A stretch of 64,000 bases of DNA, taken from assembly GCF_000585355.1 (NCBI RefSeq), contig NZ_KK073873.1, forward strand, positions 186,001 to 250,000. Reading direction: 5' to 3'. The notes below the pieces were generated by a model. It was not told the DNA's origin. It worked only from the letters and a program-made list of their open reading frames with translations, and ran no database searches. Source of the stretch: Xylanibacter oryzae DSM 17970 (lineage in GTDB: Bacteria; Bacteroidota; Bacteroidia; Bacteroidales; Bacteroidaceae). The stretch's first letter is position 1; the number at the start of each line of letters is the position of its first letter. Both the position numbers and the translations under genes were made by a program. This document shows, piece by piece, positions 1 through 10,290 of this stretch.

Positions 1-573
<573 letters not shown>

Positions 574-583
574 ACTATTTATT

Positions 584-615
584 AAGACATCCGTATTTAA
601 CGGATGTCTTTTTTT
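584..615 (+). terminator. Intrinsic terminator after the esterase gene
   Basis: Perfect 11-bp arms (AAGACATCCGT at 584-594 and its complement at 600-610) with a 5-nt loop, followed directly by a T run. Confidence 0.9.
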
Positions 616-860
616 ATTACTTATTTAAGGTAACTATTCATTGTTGTTATCATTGTGAACTTTTCTGATATTATGATAAGTAAGCGTGATATCAATATAC
701 TTATAATGATAAGTATCCTTTTTATTTTACTGATGACTAGTATAAGTTGAAATAATATCATGTTAATGACTTTTTGGTGAAAAAAACAAACAAAATAATT
801 ATGAAAATTGAATATAAATTATTAGTTTTGCCAGAGTAAATAACCAATACAGATATTAAA

Positions 861-944
861 ATGAAACAACAGATATTATTCAGATATAATCAAATTAAAA
901 TCAAAGACTTATTACTACTTATTTGTATTTTACAATCATCATAG
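861..944 (+). CDS. Possible 27-residue small ORF
   Basis: Short ORF in the 477-bp gap between the esterase and the CxxCH lipoprotein. It encodes a basic N-terminus and then a hydrophobic stretch (DLLLLICIL), like a signal peptide or small membrane peptide. A -7-like box TAGTTTTG at 823-830 would give a leader of about 25 nt. If the TAG stop is ignored the frame runs on for another 12 codons (I-S-A-V-N...), so this may be the remnant of a secreted protein gene. The rest of the 574-1050 gap shows no other recognisable feature. Confidence 0.22.
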   Translation: MKQQILFRYNQIKIKDLLLLICILQSS

Positions 945-1050
945 ATTTCTGCTGTAAATATGGCGTTTGTTTTGTATGGATAATGGTCATATTTAAGAAA
1001 AGAATATAATCATGCGATAACGCTTTTCAACAACAAAATAATTATTAATC

Positions 1051-2523
1051 ATGAAAATAAGACATTACCTTAAATTTGTATTCATCCTTATTACAGCAAT
1101 ACTATTTACATCCTGTAAGAAGACTGTTCATATTGATAATACTCTGACGGAATTACCCCCAATATTCCCTGATTATAAAAATGTAACTATACCACCTGAT
1201 TTAGCTCCATTACACTTTGAATTACTTGATAATTCGAAATATGATGATGCATGTGCTATATTTAAAGCCGGGAATATTGAAATAACAGTAAGCGAAGAAG
1301 GAAAACAGTTTAAGATCAGCAAAACCAAATGGAATAAACTTCAAAAACAAAGCAAGACAATATCTGTAATAATAGCCGTAAAGAAAGCAAATAAATGGAT
1401 TGCATACGCTCCATTTCATTTCTTTATATCAAAGGATGCTATTGATGGATATATAGCATACCGTTTGATAGAGCCTGGTTATGAAAGATGGTCTGAAATG
1501 GGAATATACCAAAGATGCCTTAGAAATTATGATGAGAAAGCAATAATAACAAACAAAGCGACGGGGCACAATTGTATGAATTGTCATTCGTTCTGCAAGC
1601 AATCGCCAGATAGAATGTTATTTCACATGCGTAAAGATTTTGGTGGTACTTATATTATTAATGGCAATGATATAGAAAAACTTAACACGAAGACAAATAA
1701 GACAATTTCACCATTGGTATATCCATCTTGGCATCCATCGGGCAATTATGTAGCTTTCTCGGTTAATACTACAAAACAAATGTTCCATACAACTAATCGG
1801 AATCGCGTTGAAGTTTTTGATTGCGCATCAGATGTTGTTGTTTATGATGTCAATAAGCATGAGATTGTTACATCTCCTTTATTATCATCCAAGACATCTT
1901 TTGAAACATTTCCAACATTCTCTGCAGATGGCAATACCTTATATTTCTGTACTGCTGACAGCATGAATATTCCTGCTGATTATGACAAAGTTAAATATAG
2001 TATCTGTTCAATATCATTTAATCAGAAAACAAGGCAATTCGGGAATAGAATAGATACAATTTTTAATGCAAAAACTAAAAATAAAAGTGCTTCATTCCCT
2101 AGAGTATCACCTGATGGCAGATTTCTGATGTTTACACTTTCCAATTATGGAAACTTCTCTATATGGCATAGAGAGGCAAACTTATGTATGATAGATCTGC
2201 GTACAGGCAAGGACATTAACATAGATGCTCTGAACAGTAATGAAGCAGAAAGTTATCATTCGTGGAGTAGTAATAGTCGCTGGGTCATATTCAGCAGCAG
2301 AAGAATTGACGGTCTTTATACTCGTCCATTTATAGCTCATATTAATAACAATGGTAAGGTTTCGAAGCCATTCTTACTTCCACAAGATGATATTAATTAT
2401 TATAATTTATTACAGAAATCATATAATATACCCGAGTTTGTAAAAGGATCTGTAAAAATAAATTCATATCTAATAATGAAAGAGGCCCGATACGGAAACT
2501 TAATAAGCGTAAAAGCCCTCTAA
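1051..2523 (+). CDS. TolB-like (PD40) lipoprotein with CxxCH motif
   Basis: 490-residue lipoprotein. The signal peptide ends in lipobox F-T-S-C, with Cys22 as the lipidated residue. The C-terminal half shows at least four WD40-like PD40 (TolB propeller) repeats with P-S-W-H-P-S-G, P-T-F-S-A-D-G, P-R-V-S-P-D-G and H-S-W-S-S-N-S signatures, so a periplasmic or surface beta-propeller is expected. Between the lipid anchor and the propeller is C175-M-N-C178-H179 followed by another Cys182. CxxCH is the classical c-type haem attachment motif, and such proteins are sometimes annotated as cytochrome-c-biogenesis or TolB-like proteins in Bacteroidales. No second haem site or clear distal ligand was identified. 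It stands alone upstream of a SusC/SusD pair. Function unknown; haem binding is inference. Confidence 0.8.
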   Translation: MKIRHYLKFVFILITAILFTSCKKTVHIDNTLTELPPIFPDYKNVTIPPDLAPLHFELLDNSKYDDACAIFKAGNIEITVSEEGKQFKISKTKWNKLQKQSKTISVIIAVKKANKWIAYAPFHFFISKDAIDGYIAYRLIEPGYERWSEMGIYQRCLRNYDEKAIITNKATGHNCMNCHSFCKQSPDRMLFHMRKDFGGTYIINGNDIEKLNTKTNKTISPLVYPSWHPSGNYVAFSVNTTKQMFHTTNRNRVEVFDCASDVVVYDVNKHEIVTSPLLSSKTSFETFPTFSADGNTLYFCTADSMNIPADYDKVKYSICSISFNQKTRQFGNRIDTIFNAKTKNKSASFPRVSPDGRFLMFTLSNYGNFSIWHREANLCMIDLRTGKDINIDALNSNEAESYHSWSSNSRWVIFSSRRIDGLYTRPFIAHINNNGKVSKPFLLPQDDINYYNLLQKSYNIPEFVKGSVKINSYLIMKEARYGNLISVKAL

Positions 2524-2597
2524 ACCTACAATTTAACACAAAAAGTAACTAATTTTAACAAGTTGTTACATAGGATAAAGTATATGTTACATTATCG

Positions 2598-2629
2598 TTG
2601 CAAATATTTTGAGATAAATTATAAATTTG
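2598..2629 (+). promoter_or_regulatory. Promoter of the first SusC/SusD pair
   Basis: Bacteroidetes-type promoter: TTG at 2598-2600, a 21-nt spacer, then TAAATTTG at 2622-2629 (consensus TAnnTTTG). The start site would lie near 2635, giving a leader of about 85 nt before the ATG at 2721. Confidence 0.6.
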
Positions 2630-2720
2630 CAACCGTGTAACACTAATTAACCGATCTAATACCGAATTAAAAGTTCCTATTTAACAAAATAACGTTTAAA
2701 ATTAATTTTAATTTTTATCT

Positions 2721-5700
2721 ATGAAATGCATTAATTTAAAAAAGTCTATGGGGCTATTGTTAATTTTTATGATGATACCTCTATGGGCAATGTCCCAAAA
2801 CGTCACAGTTATGGGTAGTGTAAATGAAGCTGGCGGTGACGCTCTTCCGGGAGTAAGTATCAAGCAAGTTGGAACATCAAATGGAACTATTACCGATCTT
2901 GACGGTAATTATAAAATTACAGTTCCACCAAATGCAAAACTTGTATTCTCTTTTATAGGCTACCGACCAGAAACAATTTCTGTCGGAGGTAAATCCAAAA
3001 TAAATGTTATCTTAAAAGAAGACAGTAAGACATTGGATGAATTGGTAGTTGTAGGTTATGGTACAATGAGGAAAAGTGACATATCTGGTTCTGTTGCTAC
3101 AGTCGACCGTGACGCTATGCTGAAGAAGGCTCCAACGAATATTGGTCAGGCTCTTCAGGGTGCAGCAGCAGGTGTGCTGGTTACACAGAATGACGGTACT
3201 CCTGATGGTTTCGCAGCAGTACGTATCCGTGGTATCGGAACTATTAATGGTTCTGCAGACCCTCTCTATGTGGTAGATGGTGTACAGGTTGGTACAGATG
3301 CTAGTTTCCTTAATCCAGCTGATATCGAGAAGATCGAGGTTCTAAAGGATGCTTCTGCAACTGCTATTTATGGTTCTGCTGGTGCTAATGGTGTGATTAT
3401 GGTTACGACACGTCAAGGAACTAAGGGCCATACACAAATACAAGTAACAGCAGACTTTGGTGTTCAGACTCTGCCTAATGAATTAAAGACTCTTGGCATT
3501 GATGAGTTCGCTTCTTCAGTTCGTGAGGCAAAAGCTAATGATGGTGCAGGTATCTATAATAACATATGGGATCAGAAGTATGATGGCAAACGTAATTATA
3601 TTGACTGGCAGAAAGAAATGACACATGCAGCTGTCAAACAGCAGTATGGTATTACAGCATCTGGTGGTAACGATAAGAGTCAGTATAACTTTTCTTTAGG
3701 TTACCTAGACAACGACGGTTTGGTCGTTAACTCAAACTACAATCGTCTATCAGCTCGCGCTAACGTAAATGTTCAGCCTGTTAAGTGGTTGAAATTTGGC
3801 GGAGATATGAACTTTGTTCATACAGAGGCACATGGTTCAAATGCAGGTTTCAATAACAACGGTAACCTATCTTCACTTCGTGATTTGGCTTACTGGACTC
3901 CTACACTTGATTATCTTGTTAACAATGCAGCTAACGGTACTTATGTAGGTGTCAACTTGGTTAACCCTGATGGATCTTATGGTTGTGGCTATCTTGGAAC
4001 ATCAGATGGTTGGGAAGGTATGACAAAAAATTCTGCTAACCCATACGCATCTCAGATGGAGAAAACGAACCAGATAAACCGCGGAAACAGGATGTTCCTC
4101 AGTGCATTTTTTGATATCGAATTCATGAAAGGATTAAATTTGCACTCTATCGCATCTTACACTGTAAATACATTTGAAGGAGGAGACTTCACCGGTGGTT
4201 CTAAGCGCTATAACTATATAAATGGTAATCTAACAGAAATGGACCTTTCTGCTGCAGGTGTTGATAATCGTTATTCTTTCAGTTTGAATCAGAATCATGG
4301 CAACAATCTCGGAATTGAGACCTATCTTACATATAATTGGAAAACAAGTTTCAACGATTTAACTTTGATGGTAGGTAACTCAGTAAGCAAATACTATGGT
4401 TCTTATGTTAGCGCAAATGCTAATACATTCGCTTCACCAGATAACCGCGTGATGAGTCTTTCTATAAATCCATCTTCTCGTGAGGGTAATGGCGGATTCA
4501 ATGCAGACTCTCGTACTATTTCATACTATGGTCGTGCTATTTACAATCTCTTTGATCGTTACATTTTCACAGGTACTGTCCGTCGTGATGGTTCTTCTAA
4601 CTTTGGTGCCGGCAACCGTTGGGGTACTTTTCCATCTGCAGCTTTGGCTTGGCGTATTTCTGAAGAGCCATTTATGAAAGACGTTAAGATAATAAACAAC
4701 TTGAAACTCCGTATTGGTTGGGGTCAGACTGGTAACGCCGGTAACATGGCAGGTAGAGCTGTACCAGCTTTAAGCACTAGCGACGTTAACTATAATGTTT
4801 ATTCACAAGGAGGTACAATGGGCATAAGTGGTAATCGTACTGTATCATCTGGCTTTAAGCAACTTCTCGTAGATACAAACTTAAAGTGGGAAACTAATGA
4901 GCAGACTAATATAGGTGTTGATTTCGGAATTTTGAATGGAGATTTGAATATTACTCTTGATTACTTTATCCGTAAGTCTAAGAACCTTCTTATTGACCAA
5001 CAGATACGTCCTTCCACAGGTTACACATCTATTTATACTAACTATGGTGAAATAGACAACCACGGCTTGGAGTTTAACCTGACATACAACAAGCGTCTAA
5101 ACAAAGATTGGTCAATCAATGCAACATTGAATGGTTCATCTTTGAAGAACAAAGTTAAAAATATGGGTTATCCATTATATTCTACTAATGATGGTGGCAC
5201 TGGTAATGGTAACGTAGGTGCAGTAGGTGCTGCTGCTTCATTCTATTGGGGTGGTCACTCAATCTGTATGAATGGTGAAGCTGTAGGTTCATTCTATGGA
5301 TATAAAGTAGCGGGCATTTGGAAAAATCAAGCTGAAATTGATGCAGCTAATGCAGCAGCAAAAGCAAAAAATTTTAATGCATACGATGCCATATCAGCTT
5401 CTTACGCTCCTGGAGACTTCAAATATGAGGATGTCAACGGTGATGGTCATGTTGATGCAAACGATAGGGTAATCTTAGGCAATGGTATTCCAAAATTAAA
5501 TTATGGCATTTCACTTGGTGCTACATACAAAAATTGGGATTTCAGTATGTATATGTATGGTGTACTAGGCCAGCAGATACTATCATATTCAGCAATGCGT
5601 CTTTCTACTGTTTTCTCTGCAGATGACCAAACATTCCCTAATATATTAAAAGACAGTTATGATAGGGTTTGGCGCAGTGGCAATGAAGCTAATGCGACAC

Positions 5701-6008
5701 TTCCTCGTCTAACAGTACTTGATAACAACCACAATGTACGTTGTAGTGATGCATGGGTTAAAAATGGTGATTTCTTAAGATTAAGTAATTTTCAGATTGG
5801 CTACACATTACCTAATATGATTATAAATAAAATCGGTATTACAAAAGCCCGTGTTTATGCAGCAGTTCAGAACCTATTAACAATCTCTGGTTATAACAAG
5901 TATGGAGACCCTGAGTGTGGCCAGAACAGCGTGCTTTTCTCTGGTCTTGACTCAGGTCGTTATCCAATGCCACGTATATTTATGTTTGGCTTAAATGTTA
6001 CATTCTAA
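2721..6008 (+). CDS. SusC/RagA-family TonB-dependent outer-membrane transporter
   Basis: 1095 residues, normal for the family. Signal peptide (about 1-25, ending A-M-S-Q), then a carboxypeptidase-regulatory-like beta-sandwich (about 28-105) with the typical L-P-G-V-S and T-D-L-D-G-N-Y signatures. Next come the linker L-D-E-L-V-V-V-G-Y-G, the TonB plug (about 115-240) with Y-G-S-A-G-A-N-G-V-I, and a 22-strand barrel ending in a terminal Phe. It imports an oligosaccharide or peptide across the outer membrane as a lidded complex with SusD. The susD gene follows after 18 bp. No glycoside hydrolase or sensor is linked on this strand, so the substrate is unknown; the esterase at the left edge is separated by a terminator. 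Confidence 0.95.
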   Translation: MKCINLKKSMGLLLIFMMIPLWAMSQNVTVMGSVNEAGGDALPGVSIKQVGTSNGTITDLDGNYKITVPPNAKLVFSFIGYRPETISVGGKSKINVILKEDSKTLDELVVVGYGTMRKSDISGSVATVDRDAMLKKAPTNIGQALQGAAAGVLVTQNDGTPDGFAAVRIRGIGTINGSADPLYVVDGVQVGTDASFLNPADIEKIEVLKDASATAIYGSAGANGVIMVTTRQGTKGHTQIQVTADFGVQTLPNELKTLGIDEFASSVREAKANDGAGIYNNIWDQKYDGKRNYIDWQKEMTHAAVKQQYGITASGGNDKSQYNFSLGYLDNDGLVVNSNYNRLSARANVNVQPVKWLKFGGDMNFVHTEAHGSNAGFNNNGNLSSLRDLAYWTPTLDYLVNNAANGTYVGVNLVNPDGSYGCGYLGTSDGWEGMTKNSANPYASQMEKTNQINRGNRMFLSAFFDIEFMKGLNLHSIASYTVNTFEGGDFTGGSKRYNYINGNLTEMDLSAAGVDNRYSFSLNQNHGNNLGIETYLTYNWKTSFNDLTLMVGNSVSKYYGSYVSANANTFASPDNRVMSLSINPSSREGNGGFNADSRTISYYGRAIYNLFDRYIFTGTVRRDGSSNFGAGNRWGTFPSAALAWRISEEPFMKDVKIINNLKLRIGWGQTGNAGNMAGRAVPALSTSDVNYNVYSQGGTMGISGNRTVSSGFKQLLVDTNLKWETNEQTNIGVDFGILNGDLNITLDYFIRKSKNLLIDQQIRPSTGYTSIYTNYGEIDNHGLEFNLTYNKRLNKDWSINATLNGSSLKNKVKNMGYPLYSTNDGGTGNGNVGAVGAAASFYWGGHSICMNGEAVGSFYGYKVAGIWKNQAEIDAANAAAKAKNFNAYDAISASYAPGDFKYEDVNGDGHVDANDRVILGNGIPKLNYGISLGATYKNWDFSMYMYGVLGQQILSYSAMRLSTVFSADDQTFPNILKDSYDRVWRSGNEANATLPRLTVLDNNHNVRCSDAWVKNGDFLRLSNFQIGYTLPNMIINKIGITKARVYAAVQNLLTISGYNKYGDPECGQNSVLFSGLDSGRYPMPRIFMFGLNVTF

Positions 6009-6026
6009 TTATTAATTAAAGACAAT

Positions 6027-7874
6027 ATGAAAAACTTAAATAAAGCATATATAGTTGCAGGTTCATTTGCTATTTTTGCATTTACCTCTTGTAACAATGA
6101 CAATTTTTTGGATGTTACGCAGTACGATAAGGATCCAAGTCACATTCTGTACGAAACTGATGCCAATGCTATATCTGGTATGAATGGCGTGTATGATTTG
6201 ATGCAACCTGATGAAGATGGTAACGGTGATGGAGACTGGGGCTTCAAACCAAACTTATTTACAGGTTGCCATCCAACAATGGATACACAAGCTACTGCTT
6301 GGGATAAAAACTGGAACATCCAGAAATGGGGTCCAGATAGCAAAGAGTTACTTGATGGTTGGAAGCAGTGTTATATGGGTATCTCACGTGCCAACGACTT
6401 CCTAGCCGGTTTGGAGACAGCTGATAAATTGACTCCTAGTGTTAAAACGACTCTTGAAGGCGAAGGTAGAGCAGCTCGTGCTTTTTTCTATAACTGGTTG
6501 GCTACAACGTTTGGGCGTGTTCCTATGTTAGCTACTGGTGAAACATATCAAAATACTCCACAGAAGGCACGTGCAAAGACATATCAGGATATGTGGGACT
6601 TTATCATTGCTGACCTTGAGGCTGCAGTTCCATTGCTAGATTGGACTCCTCTAAATAGTCAATACGGACGTTGCACTAAAGGCATGGCTCTGACATACTT
6701 AGGCGATGCATACATGTGGAAGGCATATCGTTGTCCTGAAACTCAGAAAGAATCAATCACAAAAGCTGCTGCCGCTTATAAGCAAGTTCTTGATAAAGGC
6801 CCATATCAGCTGAACCGTTCTTTTACAACTCTATGGGATGTAAATGGAGTTTGGGATAAGGAAGCTATTTGGGAAGAAGTTCTTGATGCAGGGTCTGATT
6901 GGGGTACAAATGATAACTCTAAACGCACATCAACCATGTTTACAAAATACTATTCTGCATGTCCTGAAAATGGTGGCTGGGGATCATTATTCCTCTCTTG
7001 GGAATGGTATTCAAGCTATGAAAAGGGTGATAAGCGCCGTGACGGTTCTTGCTGTACAGGTAAAATTCATAATGCAGCAGATTATGAGAGCTATTTCCCA
7101 GGTATCACCCAAAGCCCGACTTATGGTCGTAATCCTTATACTCAGCAGAATGTAGGTAATGGAACAGCTGATAGCAAGACATTAAACTTCCATTTCTATA
7201 ATGGTGAGTATGCTCCTTCAATTTGGAGTATAAAGTTCTGGCGTAATGCACGTGCAGGATGGGATGGAGATACGTGGTGCCCAACTCAGATTTATTGGAA
7301 ACGTCTTCCTAACGTAATGCTTGACTATGCTGAATGTCTGTTTATCCTCAACGGAGGTGATGATGCTACTGCATGGGGTTTGATTGATCAGTTACGTAAC
7401 CGTGCATTCGGTAATCTTGAGGTTGGCCATGCAGATGAATTGAAAGCTAAGTACCTGCCGGGTATTCAATCTACTATAAAATTCTACGCTGATAAAGGCC
7501 AAGCTGATACAAAAATCCCGACTGCATACCCTATTCCTTTTGATACAACTTTAGTAAATGTAACTCCGGCTAAGGATTACTACACAGCGTTGAAGGCTAA
7601 AAAGGGATTTGCATCTGAAGTTTGGAAGGTAGCTGTAAATGAGGAACGTCGTAAAGAATTCAACTGCGAATGGTGTTTACGTCCTGATATGCAACGTTCA
7701 GGTTATATGGCTGATCATATTGAACATAACTATCCCAAACGCAACGAATCTGATTTGACAAATACACCTTGGTCAAACCGTACTTTCGATTATCAAGATA
7801 GTAAGATGGATATGCCTATACCTTCAGAAGAGATAATAAAGAATAAACTCTGTGACCAGAACCCTGGGTATTAA
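6027..7874 (+). CDS. SusD/RagB-family surface nutrient-binding lipoprotein
   Basis: 615-residue lipoprotein (lipobox F-T-S-C, then N-N-D-N-F-L-D, the usual SusD start). The TPR-like helical core is recognisable by G-M-N-G-V-Y-D-L, A-R-A-F-F-Y-N-W-L, G-M-A-L-T-Y-L-G-D-A-Y-M-W-K-A and, near the C-terminus, V-N-E-E-R-R-K-E-F. Family members sit on the cell surface and form the lid over the partner SusC barrel. It is co-transcribed with the upstream susC gene and followed by a terminator about 70 bp downstream, so the pair is a minimal two-gene locus without its own enzymes. Confidence 0.95.
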   Translation: MKNLNKAYIVAGSFAIFAFTSCNNDNFLDVTQYDKDPSHILYETDANAISGMNGVYDLMQPDEDGNGDGDWGFKPNLFTGCHPTMDTQATAWDKNWNIQKWGPDSKELLDGWKQCYMGISRANDFLAGLETADKLTPSVKTTLEGEGRAARAFFYNWLATTFGRVPMLATGETYQNTPQKARAKTYQDMWDFIIADLEAAVPLLDWTPLNSQYGRCTKGMALTYLGDAYMWKAYRCPETQKESITKAAAAYKQVLDKGPYQLNRSFTTLWDVNGVWDKEAIWEEVLDAGSDWGTNDNSKRTSTMFTKYYSACPENGGWGSLFLSWEWYSSYEKGDKRRDGSCCTGKIHNAADYESYFPGITQSPTYGRNPYTQQNVGNGTADSKTLNFHFYNGEYAPSIWSIKFWRNARAGWDGDTWCPTQIYWKRLPNVMLDYAECLFILNGGDDATAWGLIDQLRNRAFGNLEVGHADELKAKYLPGIQSTIKFYADKGQADTKIPTAYPIPFDTTLVNVTPAKDYYTALKAKKGFASEVWKVAVNEERRKEFNCEWCLRPDMQRSGYMADHIEHNYPKRNESDLTNTPWSNRTFDYQDSKMDMPIPSEEIIKNKLCDQNPGY

Positions 7875-7942
7875 AATAACTCTTATTTAAAATAAATATG
7901 TATGAATACATATTAAAGTGGGGTATTGATTAAATTAGAAAG

Positions 7943-7974
7943 AAAGGGTGTGTTGTAATAATGCACCCTTTTTA
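7943..7974 (+). terminator. Intrinsic terminator after the SusC/SusD pair
   Basis: Arms AAAGGGTG (7943-7950) and CACCCTTT (7964-7971) with a 13-nt loop and a trailing T run. Confidence 0.8.
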
Positions 7975-8047
7975 TCTAATAATAGTTCGACCTATATTAT
8001 GACTATATAAATTTAAGTTCATACATTAGGAAAATTAGGTTAATGGA

Positions 8048-8072
8048 AAGGTCTGTCGTGATGACAGACCTT
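8048..8072. terminator. Hairpin between convergent genes, likely bidirectional terminator
   Basis: Perfect 10-bp arms AAGGTCTGTC (8048-8057) and GACAGACCTT (8063-8072) around a 5-nt loop, 6 bp past the stop of the minus-strand DUF6057 gene. The T-rich tract lies on the plus side (CTTATTTT), so it may back up the susD terminator as well as ending the minus-strand transcript. Confidence 0.6.
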
Positions 8073-8078
8073 CTTATT

Positions 8079-9713
8079 TTAATTATTAATACAATCCTTT
8101 TTATTAATATTATATTTATCGACTATCAACTTAAATGATTTAGGCAATGATGGTAAGGCTTTTGTTCTATAATATCGCTTTATCATTGAATTAAATTTAT
8201 CAATATCATTGATTAGTATGTACATAGAACCAAGATACTGTATAGTCGTTTTATGCTCTGGATTGTGATCTATTATATGTTTAAGATCATTATCTATCCC
8301 ATATTGTCCACCGAAACAGTTCTCCGGAAAAATACATTTTCTTTTTAATCCCATAAAAGCATCTTTTTCTACAGCCTTGTCGTTATATAAAAACTGACGT
8401 TGCGACTCAGCCCAATTTCTATAGAATAAAGTGTTATCAAGAATTGATAAATACTTATCGGCTACTTTGTATGCTCCAAAAAGTATATTTGTCTGAGCAA
8501 GTCTTTGAAATGCGTATGTACTATTATTATCCATACTTTCATTAGCTTCGAAAGCCCAACGTTGGGACATAGCAATACATCCCATAGAGAAGTATTCGTC
8601 GCTTACAATCATTGCTACGGTCGGACTAGTGATTTCATCTGAGAGGTATATGCTAGCCAATCCTTCTTCATGATAGTCGAGTAAATGTTCTGCCAATTCA
8701 CCTTTCTCTGCTAAAGCTATATTCAGACATATCTGATAAATATAGTTTGACATCTCAACATTATTACTTAACTGTATAATATTATCCCATTTGTGCATTC
8801 TAAGGTAATATGTAAATTGTTTAAAAGTCTCATCTTTTGGCCTATATACCAGCTTGTAAGTTGAACAACCAAAAACGAAGATTAATATAATCTGCAATAT
8901 TTGAATTGTTTTAAAGGTTTTTGAGTTAAGGCTTTTATTATTTCTGAACAAAAGACATATAGTAAATATTATTATTAGAATTATCCAAGACTGATAAGCA
9001 AAAGATGGAGCATTTCCTGACTGATTAAAATAATAGTCTTGCAAAATAAAATTAATATAATCGCCTGAAAAACCAAGATGAGCACTTATCTGAGCCATCA
9101 TACAGACAAGTAATATTGGCAATATGAAATAATAAGAACGACGTGTAGTCCGGAATAAACCAAATAAAAGAACATTAATCGAAAAAAGAGTAGCGATGGG
9201 ACCTGCTAATATAAATAATGCAACAGAGAGTATTATGCAATAAACAATCTGAGCTTTTAATGACTTAATTCGCGTATAATAGTATAGAGCTAATATCATA
9301 AACATAAATGCAATAGTTCCAGCCATATGATAATTCACATTAGTTATTTGTATGAATAATAATGATATTGCCGGAATTATACCCAAATAAGAGATATGTA
9401 GATTTGGAATAATGTTATCTATAATCTTGCCTGTGAAAAAAGCTATTATTAAAAGAACCAAGGCTAATAAGAGTGCGCCACAATATGGGATGCAGAAAAA
9501 TTGAATAAGGAAGTCTGCAGATAAAAAAGCAAATCCGCCAGGTTGCAGTAACACGCCCTTTATAAAAGATGATTCATAAAAGAATGTCTGCCATTGTTCC
9601 ATATAGAAAAAATGGTATTGAGCCATTATCTGTAAGAAAACAAATAATAGCATGAAAACAACACTCCATGTGATTATGCGATTATATCGTTTTGCTAATA
9701 ATAAAGTTTTCAT
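8079..9713 (-). CDS. DUF6057-family polytopic membrane protein
   Basis: 544 residues. The first about 300 are strongly hydrophobic, with roughly eight or nine membrane segments, starting with a helix near residues 14-32. The last about 240 are soluble and helical, resembling repeat scaffolds (ALAEKGELAEHLL, NILFGAYKVADKYL). The layout and the N-terminal segment containing H-F-F-Y-M-E-Q match a Bacteroidales family annotated DUF6057; no enzymatic motif was recognised. To my knowledge this family is often found near TolB-like/CxxCH lipoproteins, one of which is at 1051-2523, but here the two are separated by the SusC/SusD pair and face opposite ways. Function unknown. Confidence 0.7.
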   Translation of the reverse strand: MKTLLLAKRYNRIITWSVVFMLLFVFLQIMAQYHFFYMEQWQTFFYESSFIKGVLLQPGGFAFLSADFLIQFFCIPYCGALLLALVLLIIAFFTGKIIDNIIPNLHISYLGIIPAISLLFIQITNVNYHMAGTIAFMFMILALYYYTRIKSLKAQIVYCIILSVALFILAGPIATLFSINVLLFGLFRTTRRSYYFILPILLVCMMAQISAHLGFSGDYINFILQDYYFNQSGNAPSFAYQSWIILIIIFTICLLFRNNKSLNSKTFKTIQILQIILIFVFGCSTYKLVYRPKDETFKQFTYYLRMHKWDNIIQLSNNVEMSNYIYQICLNIALAEKGELAEHLLDYHEEGLASIYLSDEITSPTVAMIVSDEYFSMGCIAMSQRWAFEANESMDNNSTYAFQRLAQTNILFGAYKVADKYLSILDNTLFYRNWAESQRQFLYNDKAVEKDAFMGLKRKCIFPENCFGGQYGIDNDLKHIIDHNPEHKTTIQYLGSMYILINDIDKFNSMIKRYYRTKALPSLPKSFKLIVDKYNINKKDCINN

Positions 9714-9733
9714 GGTTAAGATATTTTATGGAA

Positions 9734-9741
9734 CAAATTTA
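9734..9741 (-). promoter_or_regulatory. -7 box of the DUF6057 gene
   Basis: Reads TAAATTTG on the minus strand, 20 bp upstream of the start codon. Confidence 0.5.
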
Positions 9742-10056
9742 CATATATCTTTCTAATTCCACAAATATTTGTTATGAAAGTTTCTCTATCATTAAATCAA
9801 AATTATTAATTTGATAATTATACTTTTGATAATCTAGAAGTTATTGTATAAGACAAAGTTCAGATTGCACATTATTGAATAAATTAAGCGTATAATTTCT
9901 ACTTTTACATTCTAAAATTTCAAGCAATTTACATAATCTAATAGGTCTTAAATTAAACTATAATATGCCATGAAATTTAGATAAATATAATATGTCTTTA
10001 TATTATGTTTTATTTTTAGGGAGGACAATCTTAATAATAATATGTAAGTAAAATTT

Positions 10057-10118
10057 CGTTTTGCTTTCAGCCACAACTTAATATGCTGATTTTCAGTCTG
10101 TTCGACTGAAGGCAACTT
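10057..10118 (+). repeat. 62-bp interspersed element, copy 1
   Basis: One of two related copies in the 897-bp gene-free spacer 9714-10610. It begins with TTTGCTTTCAGCC and ends with CTGAAGGCAACTT, so its own ends are imperfect inverted repeats. The centre keeps ACTTAA..TGCTG.TTaTCA in common with copy 2. The copy at 10541-10602 is in the opposite orientation. Apart from these elements and two hairpins, the spacer is AT-rich and shows no gene. Confidence 0.75.
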
Positions 10119-10290
10119 TTATACTTTGTGCATGCTTACTTAATATATGCATGTCTGATTAATGATAACAATTAAATTCTGAACAGCAAATCAATGACCG
10201 TGGAAAAATATTTACTACAAATTAACCAGAATAGCTATGCAAATCATTACTAAATGCATAACTAATAAATAGTATAAACGATCCTCTTAT

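Noticed and set aside
2540-2600. GTTAC/GTAAC repeats upstream of the first susC gene as an operator
   Set aside because: Short, imperfect and irregularly spaced; not distinguishable from chance in AT-rich DNA.
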